NCBI RefSeq assembly: GCF_045291395.1
Contig: NZ_CP152342.1
Location: 868,001 to 932,000 of the forward strand
Source: MR-S7 sp000400995
GTDB lineage: Bacteria; Pseudomonadota; Gammaproteobacteria; Burkholderiales; Burkholderiaceae_C
Direction of reading: 5' to 3'
Length of the DNA: 64,000 nucleotides
Shown here: in pieces, positions 26,089-37,950 of the stretch
How the letters are laid out: each line of letters opens with the position of its first letter
How positions within the stretch are numbered: the stretch's first letter is position 1
Translations under genes and position numbers: made by a program
Notes under the pieces: model-generated
Database searches by the model: none
Seen by the model: only the letters and a program-made list of their open reading frames with translations
Told to the model about the DNA's origin: nothing

Positions 26089-26277
26089 ATGGAGTGGATG
26101 GATAGCCTCTGGCCCGCGTTGGCCCTGGTGCTGGTGATCGAAGGGGCATTGCCCTTCGTATCACCGGCCGGCTGGCGGCGCATGTTCATGCAGATGCTGC
26201 AACTGCGCGATGGGCAGATCCGTTTCTGCGGCCTGCTGAGCATAGCGATCGGAGCCATTGCCCTGGCGATGCTCTAG
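26089..26277 (+). CDS. DUF2065 small membrane protein
   Basis: A 62-residue DUF2065 protein with two hydrophobic segments (about 8-26 and 44-61) joined by W-R-R-M-F-M-Q-M-L-Q-L-R-D. The E-G-x-L-P-F-x-x-P motif in the first helix is diagnostic. Function unknown. It regularly sits between hflC and hisZ or purA in betaproteobacteria, as here, which suggests a link to HflKC or FtsH. Confidence 0.88.
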   Translation: MEWMDSLWPALALVLVIEGALPFVSPAGWRRMFMQMLQLRDGQIRFCGLLSIAIGAIALAML

Positions 26278-26348
26278 CGTCTGGGTGCTCCTGGAATGCA
26301 TGGACACCCCTGCCGGTAGAATCACGTTTTTAACAGCCTACCCCTCCC

Positions 26349-27499
26349 ATGTCTGCCTGGGTCCTGCCGGATCACATTGCCGATGTCTTGCCCTCCGAGG
26401 CCCGGCACATCGAAGAACTTCGCCGAGGGCTGCTCGATACGGCGCGCAGCTATGGATACGAGTTGGTCATGCCGCCGCTCCTGGAGCATCTCGACTCGCT
26501 GCTGACCGGCACGGGAGAAGCCCTGGACTTGCAGACCTTCAAGCTGGTCGACCAGCTCTCCGGGCGTTCCCTGGGCCTGCGGGCCGATACCACGCAGCAG
26601 GTAGCGCGCATCGATGCGCACCTGCTGAACCGCCGTGGTGTGACGCGGCTGTGCTATTGCGGCCCCGTCATGCACACCCGGCCCGACCGCCCCCATGCCA
26701 CGCGCGAACCGCTGCAATTCGGTGCGGAGATCTATGGCCATGCCGGCATCGAGGCCGACATCGAGGCGGTGCAGCTCTCCCTGGAATGCCTGCGCAGCGC
26801 GAATGTGCAGGACATCAGCGTGGACTTGGCCGATGTGCGTATCGTTAGCAGCCTGCTCGCAGGGCTGCCGGTGGGACTGCAGGCGCTCAGCCGCGTGCAT
26901 GCGGCACTGGCTGCCAAAGACGCGAGCGAATTGGCGTGCCTGACCAAGGATTTCCCGGCTGCATCGCGCGACGGCCTGATGGCGCTGCTCCAGCTGTATG
27001 GCGATGCCGCGGTGTTGGATGAGGCCGAAAAGCGACTCCAGCCCAATGCAGGCATGCGGCAGGCGCTATCGGATTTGAGAACCATCGCGGCACGTATCCA
27101 GGGTGCCAGGGTCACTTTCGACCTGGCCGACCTGCGCGGGTATTCCTACTACAGCGGTGCACGTTTCGCCGTCTACGCTCAAGGGGCCAGCGATGCACTG
27201 GTGCGTGGGGGGCGCTATGACGAAGTCGGTGCCGTGTTCGGGCGCAACCGTCCCGCCGTCGGCTTCAGCCTGCTGGACGTCAAGCAACTGGTGAGCGTGG
27301 TGTCTCCGCGTCCCTTGAGGGCCGCTATCCGTGCTCCCTGGGGGAGACCGATGATGTCCACGCCGCAATCGCCGCCCTGCGTCAGCAAGGCGAGACCGTG
27401 GTGTGCATGCTGCCGGGACATGGCAGCGAGGTGGATGAGTTCCACTGCGACCGTGAACTGGTTCACATGGGCGGCCGCTGGGTCGTCCGGGCCATTTGA
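26349..27499 (+). pseudogene. hisZ: ATP phosphoribosyltransferase regulatory subunit HisZ, -1 frameshift near C-terminus
   Basis: Catalytically inactive histidyl-tRNA-synthetase paralogue that activates short-form HisG in histidine synthesis. Class II-like motifs are clear (P-P-L-L-E-H-L-D-S-L-L, Y-C-G-P-V, G-G-R-Y-D-E-V-G-A-V-F-G-R). The frame is right through R-A-P-W-G, then lost. One extra G in the five-G run at 27340-27344 restores E-T-D-D-V-H-A-A-I, then T-V-V-C-M-L-P-G-H and D-R-E-L-V, ending at the TGA 27497-27499. Its presence implies a short hisG elsewhere. Confidence 0.86.
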
Positions 27500-27529
27500 G
27501 ATTTCTTCAGCATTTGAATCGGGTTTGAC

Positions 27530-28906
27530 ATGAAAGCAAGCAAGGGGCGTAACGTCGTCGTGGTCGGTACCCAATGGGGTGACGAGGGCAAGGGCAAGCT
27601 GGTGGACTGGCTGACCGAGAGCGCGCAAGGTGTCGTGCGCTTCCAGGGTGGCCACAACGCGGGGCATACGCTGGTCATCAATGGCGTCAAGACGGCGCTG
27701 CACCTGATCCCCAGCGGCATCATGCGTCCCGGCGTGAAGTGCTACATCGGCAATGGCGTCGTTCTGTCGGCTGGCAAATTGTTCGAAGAAATCGAGGGGC
27801 TGGAAAAAGCTGGCGTAGAAGTCCGCTCGCGCCTGCGCATCAGCGAGGCCTGTCCCCTGATCCTGCCATTCCACGCGGCTTTGGATGTTGCGCGCGAAGC
27901 GGCACGCGAGCAAGGTGGCACCGAGAAGATCGGCACCACCGGCCGCGGTATTGGCCCCGCATACGAGGACAAGATCGCCCGCCGCGCTTTGCGCGTGCAG
28001 GACCTCAAGAATCCGGAGCGTTTCGCTGCCAAGCTGCGCGAACTGCTGGCGCTGCACAACCATGTGCTGACCACCTTCCTGGGTTCGGCCGGTTTTCAAT
28101 TCGGCGATGCCCTCAAGCCCTATATCCAGGATGGCCTGGTGCAGTTCGAGGCGGTGTTCGAAGAAGCCATGCGCCATGCCGAGATGCTCAGGCCCATGAT
28201 GGCCGACGTGTCGCGTGAGCTGAATGAGGCGCATGGGGCAGGTGCTAACCTGCTCTTCGAAGGGGCCCAGGGCACGCTGCTGGATGTGGACCACGGCACC
28301 TATCCCTATGTGACCTCCAGCAACTGCGTTGCCGGCAATGCGGCGGCAGGTTCTGGCGTGGGGCCGGGCATGCTGCACTACATCCTGGGTATCACCAAGG
28401 CGTATTGCACGCGTGTCGGCGGTGGCCCTTTCCCGACGGAACTGGAATGGGAGAAGCCCGGAACGCCGGGCTATCACATGAGCACCGTCGGGGCTGAGAA
28501 GGGTGTGACGACCGGGCGGAGCCGCCGTTGCGGCTGGTTCGATGCGGCGCTCCTCAAGCGCAGCGCCCAGGTCAACGGCTTGTCGGGCCTGTGTATCACC
28601 AAGCTGGATGTCCTGGATGGGCTGGAAGAGTTGTCGCTGTGCACCGCCTACGAACTGGATGGCGAGCGCATCGATTTGCTGCCCATGGGGGCGGAAGAAA
28701 TCGCCCGCTGCAAGCCCGTCTATGAAAAACTGCCGGGTTGGACCCAGTCCACAGTGGGGGTGACGCAGTATGACGCCTTGCCGGCGAACGCCCGCAAGTA
28801 CTTGGAGCGCATCGAGGAAGTGACGGGCGTGCCCATCGCCATGATCTCCACCAGTCCGGATCGCGATCACACCATCCTGATGCGGCACCCTTACGCCGGA
28901 AATTGA
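27530..28906 (+). CDS. purA: Adenylosuccinate synthetase
   Basis: GTP-dependent conversion of IMP plus aspartate to adenylosuccinate, the first step to AMP. 458 residues, somewhat longer than the E. coli enzyme. N-terminal G-T-Q-W-G-D-E-G-K-G-K with the catalytic Asp, G-G-H-N-A-G-H-T near residue 40, and G-T-T-G-R-G-I-G-P-A-Y near 145 are all present. ATG 30 bp after hisZ. The intergenic repeat copy 4 follows its stop. Confidence 0.97.
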   Translation: MKASKGRNVVVVGTQWGDEGKGKLVDWLTESAQGVVRFQGGHNAGHTLVINGVKTALHLIPSGIMRPGVKCYIGNGVVLSAGKLFEEIEGLEKAGVEVRSRLRISEACPLILPFHAALDVAREAAREQGGTEKIGTTGRGIGPAYEDKIARRALRVQDLKNPERFAAKLRELLALHNHVLTTFLGSAGFQFGDALKPYIQDGLVQFEAVFEEAMRHAEMLRPMMADVSRELNEAHGAGANLLFEGAQGTLLDVDHGTYPYVTSSNCVAGNAAAGSGVGPGMLHYILGITKAYCTRVGGGPFPTELEWEKPGTPGYHMSTVGAEKGVTTGRSRRCGWFDAALLKRSAQVNGLSGLCITKLDVLDGLEELSLCTAYELDGERIDLLPMGAEEIARCKPVYEKLPGWTQSTVGVTQYDALPANARKYLERIEEVTGVPIAMISTSPDRDHTILMRHPYAGN

Positions 28907-28908
28907 AC

Positions 28909-28962
28909 GATTTTGGCATTGAGCGCTTGTGTGTCAAGCGCTGGAAGCTATAAAAATAGGAG
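28909..28962 (-). repeat. Dispersed GCGCTT hairpin repeat, copy 4
   Basis: Minus-strand copy: TATAGCTTCC, arms AGCGCTTG and AAGCGCT, then a TGCC block. It fills the purA-phosphoribosyltransferase gap, and its AGGAG edge (28958-28962) is the ribosome-binding site of the downstream gene. Confidence 0.8.
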
Positions 28963-28968
28963 TATCCA

Positions 28969-29493
28969 ATGCTGACAGAAGATGGCAAGCACCTCTACGT
29001 AAGCTACGACGAGTACCACAACCTTATCGAGAAACTGGCACTGAAGGTGCACCAGTCCGGCTGGGAGTTCGACACGATCCTGTGCCTGGCACGTGGGGGG
29101 CTGCGACCGGGCGACATCCTGAGCCGCATCTTCGACAAGCCTCTGGCCATCATGTCCACCAGTTCCTACCGGGCCGAGGCGGGCACGGTGCAGGGCCATC
29201 TGGACATTGCGCGCTTCATCACCACGCCGAATGGGGAAATCGCGGGGCGGGTGCTGCTCGTGGATGACTTGGCGGACTCTGGACACACTCTGAATGCCGT
29301 GATCGCGATGCTCAAGACCAACTACCAGCCCATCACGGAGCTGCGCAGCGCCGTGATCTGGACCAAGGGCTTGTCCACCTTCACTCCAGACTACTCGGTC
29401 GAATTCCTGCCCACAAACCCCTGGATCCACCAGCCTTTCGAAGGCTACGACAGCCTGACGCCTGACAAATTGCTCGAAAAGTGGCGTCTTTGA
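28969..29493 (+). CDS. Purine phosphoribosyltransferase (hypoxanthine/xanthine type)
   Basis: Type I phosphoribosyltransferase, 174 residues. The PRPP-binding loop V-L-L-V-D-D-L-A-D-S-G-H-T is at about 99-111, and the P-P loop region reads C-L-A-R-G-G-L-R-P-G-D near 40-50. Sequence and neighbours (purA just upstream) favour purine salvage, but exact base specificity cannot be decided by eye. The ribosome-binding site AGGAG comes from repeat copy 4. The stop codon lies inside the first rRNA promoter. Confidence 0.85.
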   Translation: MLTEDGKHLYVSYDEYHNLIEKLALKVHQSGWEFDTILCLARGGLRPGDILSRIFDKPLAIMSTSSYRAEAGTVQGHLDIARFITTPNGEIAGRVLLVDDLADSGHTLNAVIAMLKTNYQPITELRSAVIWTKGLSTFTPDYSVEFLPTNPWIHQPFEGYDSLTPDKLLEKWRL

Positions 29494-29520
29494 TCGGGTG
29501 CGGAATTTTTGGGCTATACT
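29490..29520 (+). promoter_or_regulatory. rRNA promoter P1
   Basis: TTGATC (29490-29495), 19-bp spacer, TATACT (29515-29520), followed within a few bases by GGCTTCGCTG, a block shared by all three tandem rRNA promoters. The -35 overlaps the stop of the phosphoribosyltransferase gene. Confidence 0.5.
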
Positions 29521-29602
29521 ACGCGGCTTCGCTGCCCGGCCGGTTGTGTGAACAGGTGGTTGGGTGGGGAAGAGGGAGAGATAAAAATTTCCCGGCTTTG
29601 AG

Positions 29603-29632
29603 TTGATCTGGTGTTTAAAACCGGTGTAGAAT
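29603..29632 (+). promoter_or_regulatory. rRNA promoter P2
   Basis: TTGATC (29603-29608), 18-bp spacer, TAGAAT (29627-29632), then TTGAGGCTTCGCTG, the second copy of the shared start-region block. Confidence 0.55.
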
Positions 29633-29724
29633 TTGAGGCTTCGCTGCTGAGGCGGTCTGCGACGGAAGTTGCGGGTGGTTGAGGTGGTGAGGGGTTTGAC
29701 GAGAAGATCGAAAGACCCCAAAGT

Positions 29725-29754
29725 TTGACAGGACTTTTTAAAACCTGCTAGAAT
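29725..29754 (+). promoter_or_regulatory. rRNA promoter P3
   Basis: TTGACA (29725-29730), 18-bp spacer, TAGAAT (29749-29754), then TCAAGGCTTCGCTG. This is the best consensus match of the three and probably the main 16S promoter, about 200 bp before the mature 16S end. A boxA-like GTTCGTTAAAAA follows near 29810. Confidence 0.65.
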
Positions 29755-29828
29755 TCAAGGCTTCGCTGATCGCAGCAAAGCTTAGAAGTTGAAAGAGATT
29801 TCGCTTCTGGTTCGTTAAAAATATACAG

Positions 29829-29847
29829 CCGATAAGCGTGGGCGTTT
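29829..29847 (+). other. Pre-16S processing stem, 5' arm
   Basis: CCGATAAGCGTGGGCGTTT (29829-29847) can pair with GAACGCCCACACTTATCGG at 31512-31530, downstream of 16S, with only two or three non-Watson-Crick positions. This encloses the 16S sequence in the long stem normally cut by RNase III. Confidence 0.7.
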
Positions 29848-29960
29848 GATGGCGAATGCCAAGTTCTTCGGAACTATCAAACGCTCATGAGAATAGAAGT
29901 GAAGTTCACTTCAATTCCGTTTTTATGAGTGAAGTCGAAAGACTTTAAATTTTCAAGATC

Positions 29961-31489
<1,529 letters not shown>

Positions 31490-31511
31490 CTGGAAAACAG
31501 CATTCAATATT

Positions 31512-31530
31512 GAACGCCCACACTTATCGG
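31512..31530 (+). other. Pre-16S processing stem, 3' arm
   Basis: Complement of the upstream arm at 29829-29847; lies 22 nt after the mature 16S 3' end in the first spacer. Confidence 0.7.
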
Positions 31531-31568
31531 TTGTTGGAAGACAGTTGGCCGGCTGAGAAATCAGTACG

Positions 31569-31645
31569 GGGTCTGTAGCTCAGCTGGTTAGAGCACCGTC
31601 TTGATAAGGCGGGGGTCGTTGGTTCGAGCCCAACTAGACCCACCA
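31569..31645 (+). tRNA. ileT: tRNA-Ile(GAU)
   Basis: 77-nt tRNA with encoded CCA. Acceptor GGGTCTG pairs with TAGACCC; D-arm GCTCAGCTGGTTAGAGC; anticodon loop TTGATAA with GAU; T-arm GGTTCGAGCCC. In the 16S-23S spacer as usual. Confidence 0.97.
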
Positions 31646-31668
31646 AATCTTCCGCAAAGAGGATCACA

Positions 31669-31744
31669 GGGGGATTAGCTCAGCTGGGAGAGCACCTGCT
31701 TTGCAAGCAGGGGGTCGTCGGTTCGATCCCGTCATCCTCCACCA
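31669..31744 (+). tRNA. alaT: tRNA-Ala(UGC)
   Basis: 76-nt tRNA with encoded CCA. Acceptor GGGGGAT pairs with ATCCTCC; D-arm GCTCAGCTGGGAGAGC; anticodon loop TTTGCAA with UGC; T-arm GGTTCGATCCC. Follows tRNA-Ile by 23 nt. Confidence 0.97.
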
Positions 31745-32091
31745 AAATCCTGGCATCGATGCCCATCAACACCAAAGCAGCTTTGCGAGAGGCTGTTTTG
31801 TTGTTGATCGATATAGATCGATCAATCGGCTGTTCTTTAAAAATTCATAGAGTCGAATCAGCGTTGTCGGCGGAAAGCAGGAAACTGCACCGTGCCGCCG
31901 GCAACCTAAATTTGATTGCGTCAAAACGAACGAAAGCAATTTTGTTCAAGTAATGACGAATCGTTCTCTAGGCTGCGTCGAAAGACGCAACCGAAGAAAC
32001 ATTCACATTACGGCATAACGCGCGAGGTGAAAGACCTCGCAAGTCTTTGAACTCAAATGGAGGCTTCTCGCAAGAGAGGTCAAAGTTATAG
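31745..32091 (+). other. 16S-23S spacer, tRNA-distal part
   Basis: 347 nt without a gene. It carries a boxA-like antitermination sequence TGTTCTTTAAAAATTC near 31830 and a long hairpin (GTTGTCGGCGG at about 31863 with CCGCCGGCAAC near 31895). Its end (32079-32098) forms the 5' arm of the pre-23S stem. Confidence 0.7.

Positions 32092-32098
<7 letters not shown>
32079..32098 (+). other. Pre-23S processing stem, 5' arm
   Basis: GTCAAAGTTATAGGGTCAAG is a perfect 20-base complement of CTTGACCCTATAACTTTGAC at 34959-34978, the stalk that closes 23S rRNA and is trimmed by RNase III. Confidence 0.8.
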
Positions 32099-34958
<2,860 letters not shown>

Positions 34959-34967
<9 letters not shown>

Positions 34968-34978
34968 ATAACTTTGAC
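34959..34978 (+). other. Pre-23S processing stem, 3' arm
   Basis: Perfect complement of 32079-32098; overlaps the last bases of mature 23S and runs into the 23S-5S spacer. The rest of that spacer (to 35090) shows nothing else. Confidence 0.8.
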
Positions 34979-35090
34979 TGCCCATCCACAGGCGCAGTTC
35001 ATGACTAGTTATGCCAAGCACGCAATCAAGTTAAAGAGTCGACTCTATGAATTCGCCGCTGTGGCATCGCGCCGCAGCAGCACCAAGTTA

Positions 35091-35206
35091 TGCCTGATGA
35101 CCATAGCAAGTTGGTACCACTCCTTCCCATCCCGAACAGGACAGTGAAACGACTTCGCGCCGATGATAGTGCGGGTTCCCGTGTGAAAGTAGGTCATCGT
35201 CAGGCT
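35091..35206 (+). rRNA. rrf: 5S ribosomal RNA
   Basis: About 116 nt, closed by TGCCTGATGAC at the 5' end and GTCATCGTCAGGC at the 3' end. The loop-A/helix-III core reads CCATCCCGAACAGGACAGTGAAAC. 124 nt after 23S. Confidence 0.95.
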
Positions 35207-35220
35207 CTTACAGCCCAAAC

Positions 35221-35254
35221 CGCCCCCCTGTACCTACGTGCAGGGGGGCGTTTT
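35221..35254 (+). terminator. Rho-independent terminator of the rRNA operon
   Basis: Perfect 10-bp stem CGCCCCCCTG / CAGGGGGGCG with loop TACCTACGTG, followed by TTTTGC. It ends only 16 bp before the rsuA start. Confidence 0.9.
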
Positions 35255-35270
35255 GCTTTGGAAGGAAAAC

Positions 35271-36008
35271 ATGCAGATTCAGGAAATTCTCTATTCGCAG
35301 GGTTTTGGTACTCGCCGTGTCTGCGCAGGGTTGATCCAGCAGGGATTGGTGGCTGTTTATCAGAATGGCTCTAGAGAGTCTGCGGTTTGCACGGATGCGG
35401 CTGCAGAGTTCGAGGAAGAGGGGTTGATGTTGCGTGTTCAAGGCGTGGACTGGGCGTACCACGCCAAGGCTTACCTGATGCTGCACAAGCCCGCCGGGAC
35501 GGAGTGTTCCCAACGCCCTTCCGCCTATCCGAGCATCTATACCTTGCTGCCAGCCCCCTTACGCCAACGGCCGGGCAAGGGCGCCGTGAATGGCGTGCAG
35601 GCGGTGGGACGGCTGGACCAGGATACGACAGGCTTGGTGCTGCTCAGCGATGATGGGCAGTTCATCCACCGGATGAGTTCTCCCAAGAAGTATGTTCCCA
35701 AGGTGTACGAGGTGACGACCAAGCATGCCGTGGAAGCCGTTCAAGTCGAACGCCTGTTGAGCGGCGTGGTGCTGGACGACGATCCCCTGCCCGTGCGTGC
35801 GGCAGCTTGCGTGCTGAAAGGGGAGCGGCAGATGGACCTGACATTGACCGGGGGCAAGTACCACCAGGTCAAGCGGATGGTCGCCGCGGTTGGCAACCGG
35901 GTGGAGGCACTGCATCGCTCGCGTATCGGCGGCCTGGCGCTGCCCGAGGATCTGCAGCCTGGGCAATGGCGCTGGCTGAATGAGGAAGATTTGGCGCTTT
36001 TGAAGTAG
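35271..36008 (+). CDS. rsuA: 16S rRNA pseudouridine(516) synthase RsuA family
   Basis: Pseudouridine synthase of the RsuA branch, expected to modify U516 of 16S rRNA. 245 residues: short S4-like N-terminal domain (about 1-60), then the catalytic domain with G-R-L-D-Q-D-T-T-G, catalytic Asp116, and the C-terminal G-K-Y-H-Q-V-K-R-M motif. The ATG at 35271 follows AAGGA. There is almost no room for a promoter between the rRNA terminator and the start, so expression probably relies on read-through from rrn or a promoter within 5S. Confidence 0.88.
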   Translation: MQIQEILYSQGFGTRRVCAGLIQQGLVAVYQNGSRESAVCTDAAAEFEEEGLMLRVQGVDWAYHAKAYLMLHKPAGTECSQRPSAYPSIYTLLPAPLRQRPGKGAVNGVQAVGRLDQDTTGLVLLSDDGQFIHRMSSPKKYVPKVYEVTTKHAVEAVQVERLLSGVVLDDDPLPVRAAACVLKGERQMDLTLTGGKYHQVKRMVAAVGNRVEALHRSRIGGLALPEDLQPGQWRWLNEEDLALLK

Positions 36009-36137
36009 GCATGCGCCATACGCAAGAAGGGCGTCAACGCTGCATGCCGTGTTCGCGTTGATGTCGCTGGCGTGCATGTCGTCGCGCCGAGTGATCGTCC
36101 GGTTCCGCGGGCGTGTCGTGCCGAAAGGGGCCGGGTG

Positions 36138-37118
36138 ATGAAGGGAATGTACAAGCACATCGTTGGCGCGTGGATTGCCGCGGTGGCGACGCTGGGCGCG
36201 CACGCGAATGCGGAGCCGCCGGTTTTCGTGCTCAACTCCCTGCAGGCGGACATCAGCGTCATCGACCCTGCCACCTGGGCGGAAACGGCGCGCATTCCCA
36301 CGGGCAAGGAGCCTCACCACCTCTATCTCACTCCAGACGAGAAATCGCTGATCGTCGCGAATGCCCTTGGCGACAGCCTCACCTTCGTCGACCCGCGCAC
36401 GGCGCAGGTGCAGCGCACGTTGCGGGGTATCGTCGATCCGTACCACCTGCGTTTCTCTCCTGACATGAAATGGCTGGTGACGGCGGCGAACCGGCTGAAC
36501 CATGTGGATTTCTACCGGTGGGACGGCACGGATCTCACGCTGGTGCAGCGCGTGCCCACCAGCAAGACGCCAAGCCACCTGTGGATAGACAGCGGCAGCC
36601 GCACGGTGTATTCGACGATGCAGGACAGCGATGAACTGGTCGCCATCGACATTGCTACCCAGAAGATCCGGTGGCGGACCAAGACGGGCGCCATGCCGGC
36701 TGATGTGTATGGAAGCCCGGACGGCAAGCAACTGTTCGTCGGCCTCACGGGCAGCGACAGCGTGGAAGTCTTCGACATCTCGGGGGAGGTGCCGCGCAGC
36801 GTGCAACGCATCAAGACCGGCAATGGCGCCCATGCCTTCCGTGCAGCCGGCGATGGCATCCACCTGTACGTGAGCAACCGGGTAGCCAACACCATCAGCA
36901 AGATCGACATGCGGGCCGGGCGCGTGGTGGACAGCTTCCCCGCGCCGGGCGGCCCGGATTGCATGGATGTCTCGGCGGACGGGCGCTTCCTGTATGTCAG
37001 TGCGCGCTGGGCGCGCAAAATGCTGGTGATCGATACCAGCGAGCGCAAGGTGGTCCGTGCCATTCCCGTCGGAAAATCGCCCCACGGCGTATGGACGCTG
37101 CGGCATGCTGCGCGCTGA
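36138..37118 (+). CDS. Exported YVTN-type beta-propeller protein
   Basis: 326 residues with a cleavable signal peptide (positive M-K-G-M-Y-K-H, hydrophobic core, A-H-A-N-A). The rest is a seven-bladed propeller of YVTN/cytochrome-D1-like repeats: I-D-P-A-T-W-A-E-T-A-R-I-P-T-G-K-E-P, F-V-D-P-R-T-A-Q-V, V-D-S-F-P-A-P-G-G-P, V-V-R-A-I-P-V-G-K-S-P-H. Such periplasmic proteins often act as scaffolds or sensors; no enzyme residues are evident. Start at the ATG 36138 with AAGGGG upstream. Its 3' end overlaps the deacetylase start by 14 bp, implying joint function. The 129 bp upstream hold nothing I can name. Confidence 0.75.
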   Translation: MKGMYKHIVGAWIAAVATLGAHANAEPPVFVLNSLQADISVIDPATWAETARIPTGKEPHHLYLTPDEKSLIVANALGDSLTFVDPRTAQVQRTLRGIVDPYHLRFSPDMKWLVTAANRLNHVDFYRWDGTDLTLVQRVPTSKTPSHLWIDSGSRTVYSTMQDSDELVAIDIATQKIRWRTKTGAMPADVYGSPDGKQLFVGLTGSDSVEVFDISGEVPRSVQRIKTGNGAHAFRAAGDGIHLYVSNRVANTISKIDMRAGRVVDSFPAPGGPDCMDVSADGRFLYVSARWARKMLVIDTSERKVVRAIPVGKSPHGVWTLRHAAR

Positions 37119-37944
37119 GGTGCTGCGCGGCCTGCAGGCGCTGCGCACACGGTGGCATCGGATTAGTATTGCTGCATTATTGATAGCTGCTGGCGCTTTC
37201 CCTGTAAGCGCTATAGCCGAAAATGCCTGTGATTCCACTGTATACCTGACGTTCGACACCGGCCACATGGGAGTCGCGCCCCTGGTGGCAGAGGTGCTGC
37301 AGCGCCAACAGGTGAAGGTGACCTTTTTCGCTGCCAGTGAACGCACGCAGACCGGTGGCGGCAGTCTGGATGGGCACTGGGCCGCGTGGTGGAAAAGCCG
37401 GGCAGCCGAGGGACATGAGTTCGCATCCCACACGCTGGACCATGTCTACTGGCGGGCCGATGAAGGTTCGGATGGCAAGCCGTCGTTCCGCGTGCGTCCT
37501 TCTGCCGGGCCGCAGGCGGGACAGGAGTTCACGCTCACGGGAGCGCAGTATTGCGCGCAGATCGACGCGGCTGCCCGCAGGCTGCGGGACATTACGGGCA
37601 AGGAGCCGCTGCCCCTCTTCCGGGCGCCCGGCGGCAAGACTTCGCAGCGTCTGCTGGCTACTGCCCAGGCGTGCGGGTATGCCCATGTGGGCTGGTCACC
37701 CGCGGGCTTCCTGGGCGACGAGCTGCCTAGCGAGCGCTACAGCAACCGCGCTCTGCTGGAGCAGGCGCTGCGCACCATCCGCGATGGCGACATCCTGCTG
37801 GCGCATCTGGGCATCTGGTCGCGCAAGGATCCGTGGGCGCCGGCTGTGCTGGAGCCCCTCATCAAGGGATTGAAGGAGCGGGGGTTTTGCTTTCGCACCC
37901 TGCGCGACCATCCCGGCTATGCTGAATGGATACGGCAACGGTAA
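37105..37944 (+). CDS. Polysaccharide deacetylase (NodB homology), exported
   Basis: 279-residue carbohydrate esterase 4 family protein. Signal peptide at about 19-38 ending A-I-A, then a NodB domain. Motif 1 is T-F-D-T-G, with the usual second Asp (a metal ligand) replaced by Thr. Motif 2 H-T-L-D-H and motif 3 R-A-P-G-G are intact, and motif 5 is L-L-A-H-L-G. It may deacetylate a cell-wall or exopolysaccharide, or be weakly active because of the altered ligand. The signal peptide is encoded by repeat copy 5, so this gene was extended or restarted within the repeat. The ATG overlaps the end of the propeller gene. Confidence 0.8.
   Translation: MLRAEVLRGLQALRTRWHRISIAALLIAAGAFPVSAIAENACDSTVYLTFDTGHMGVAPLVAEVLQRQQVKVTFFAASERTQTGGGSLDGHWAAWWKSRAAEGHEFASHTLDHVYWRADEGSDGKPSFRVRPSAGPQAGQEFTLTGAQYCAQIDAAARRLRDITGKEPLPLFRAPGGKTSQRLLATAQACGYAHVGWSPAGFLGDELPSERYSNRALLEQALRTIRDGDILLAHLGIWSRKDPWAPAVLEPLIKGLKERGFCFRTLRDHPGYAEWIRQR
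37161..37228 (+). repeat. Dispersed GCGCTT hairpin repeat, copy 5 (inside a coding region)
   Basis: Plus-strand copy with TATTGATAGCTGCTG, arms GCGCTT and AAGCGC, TATAGCC, then AAAATGCC. Unlike the others it is within an open gene: read in frame it encodes I-S-I-A-A-L-L-I-A-A-G-A-F-P-V-S-A-I-A, the hydrophobic core and cleavage site of the deacetylase signal peptide. Confidence 0.8.
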
Positions 37945-37950
37945 GACACC

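Noticed and set aside
23792..26164. A 790-codon minus-strand open frame opposite hflK-hflC
   Set aside because: Antisense to conserved SPFH genes, His/Arg-rich, no domain and no start context.
31745..32091. Extra tRNA in the 16S-23S spacer
   Set aside because: Only tRNA-Ile and tRNA-Ala have cloverleaf arms; the rest is a boxA-like site and processing hairpins.
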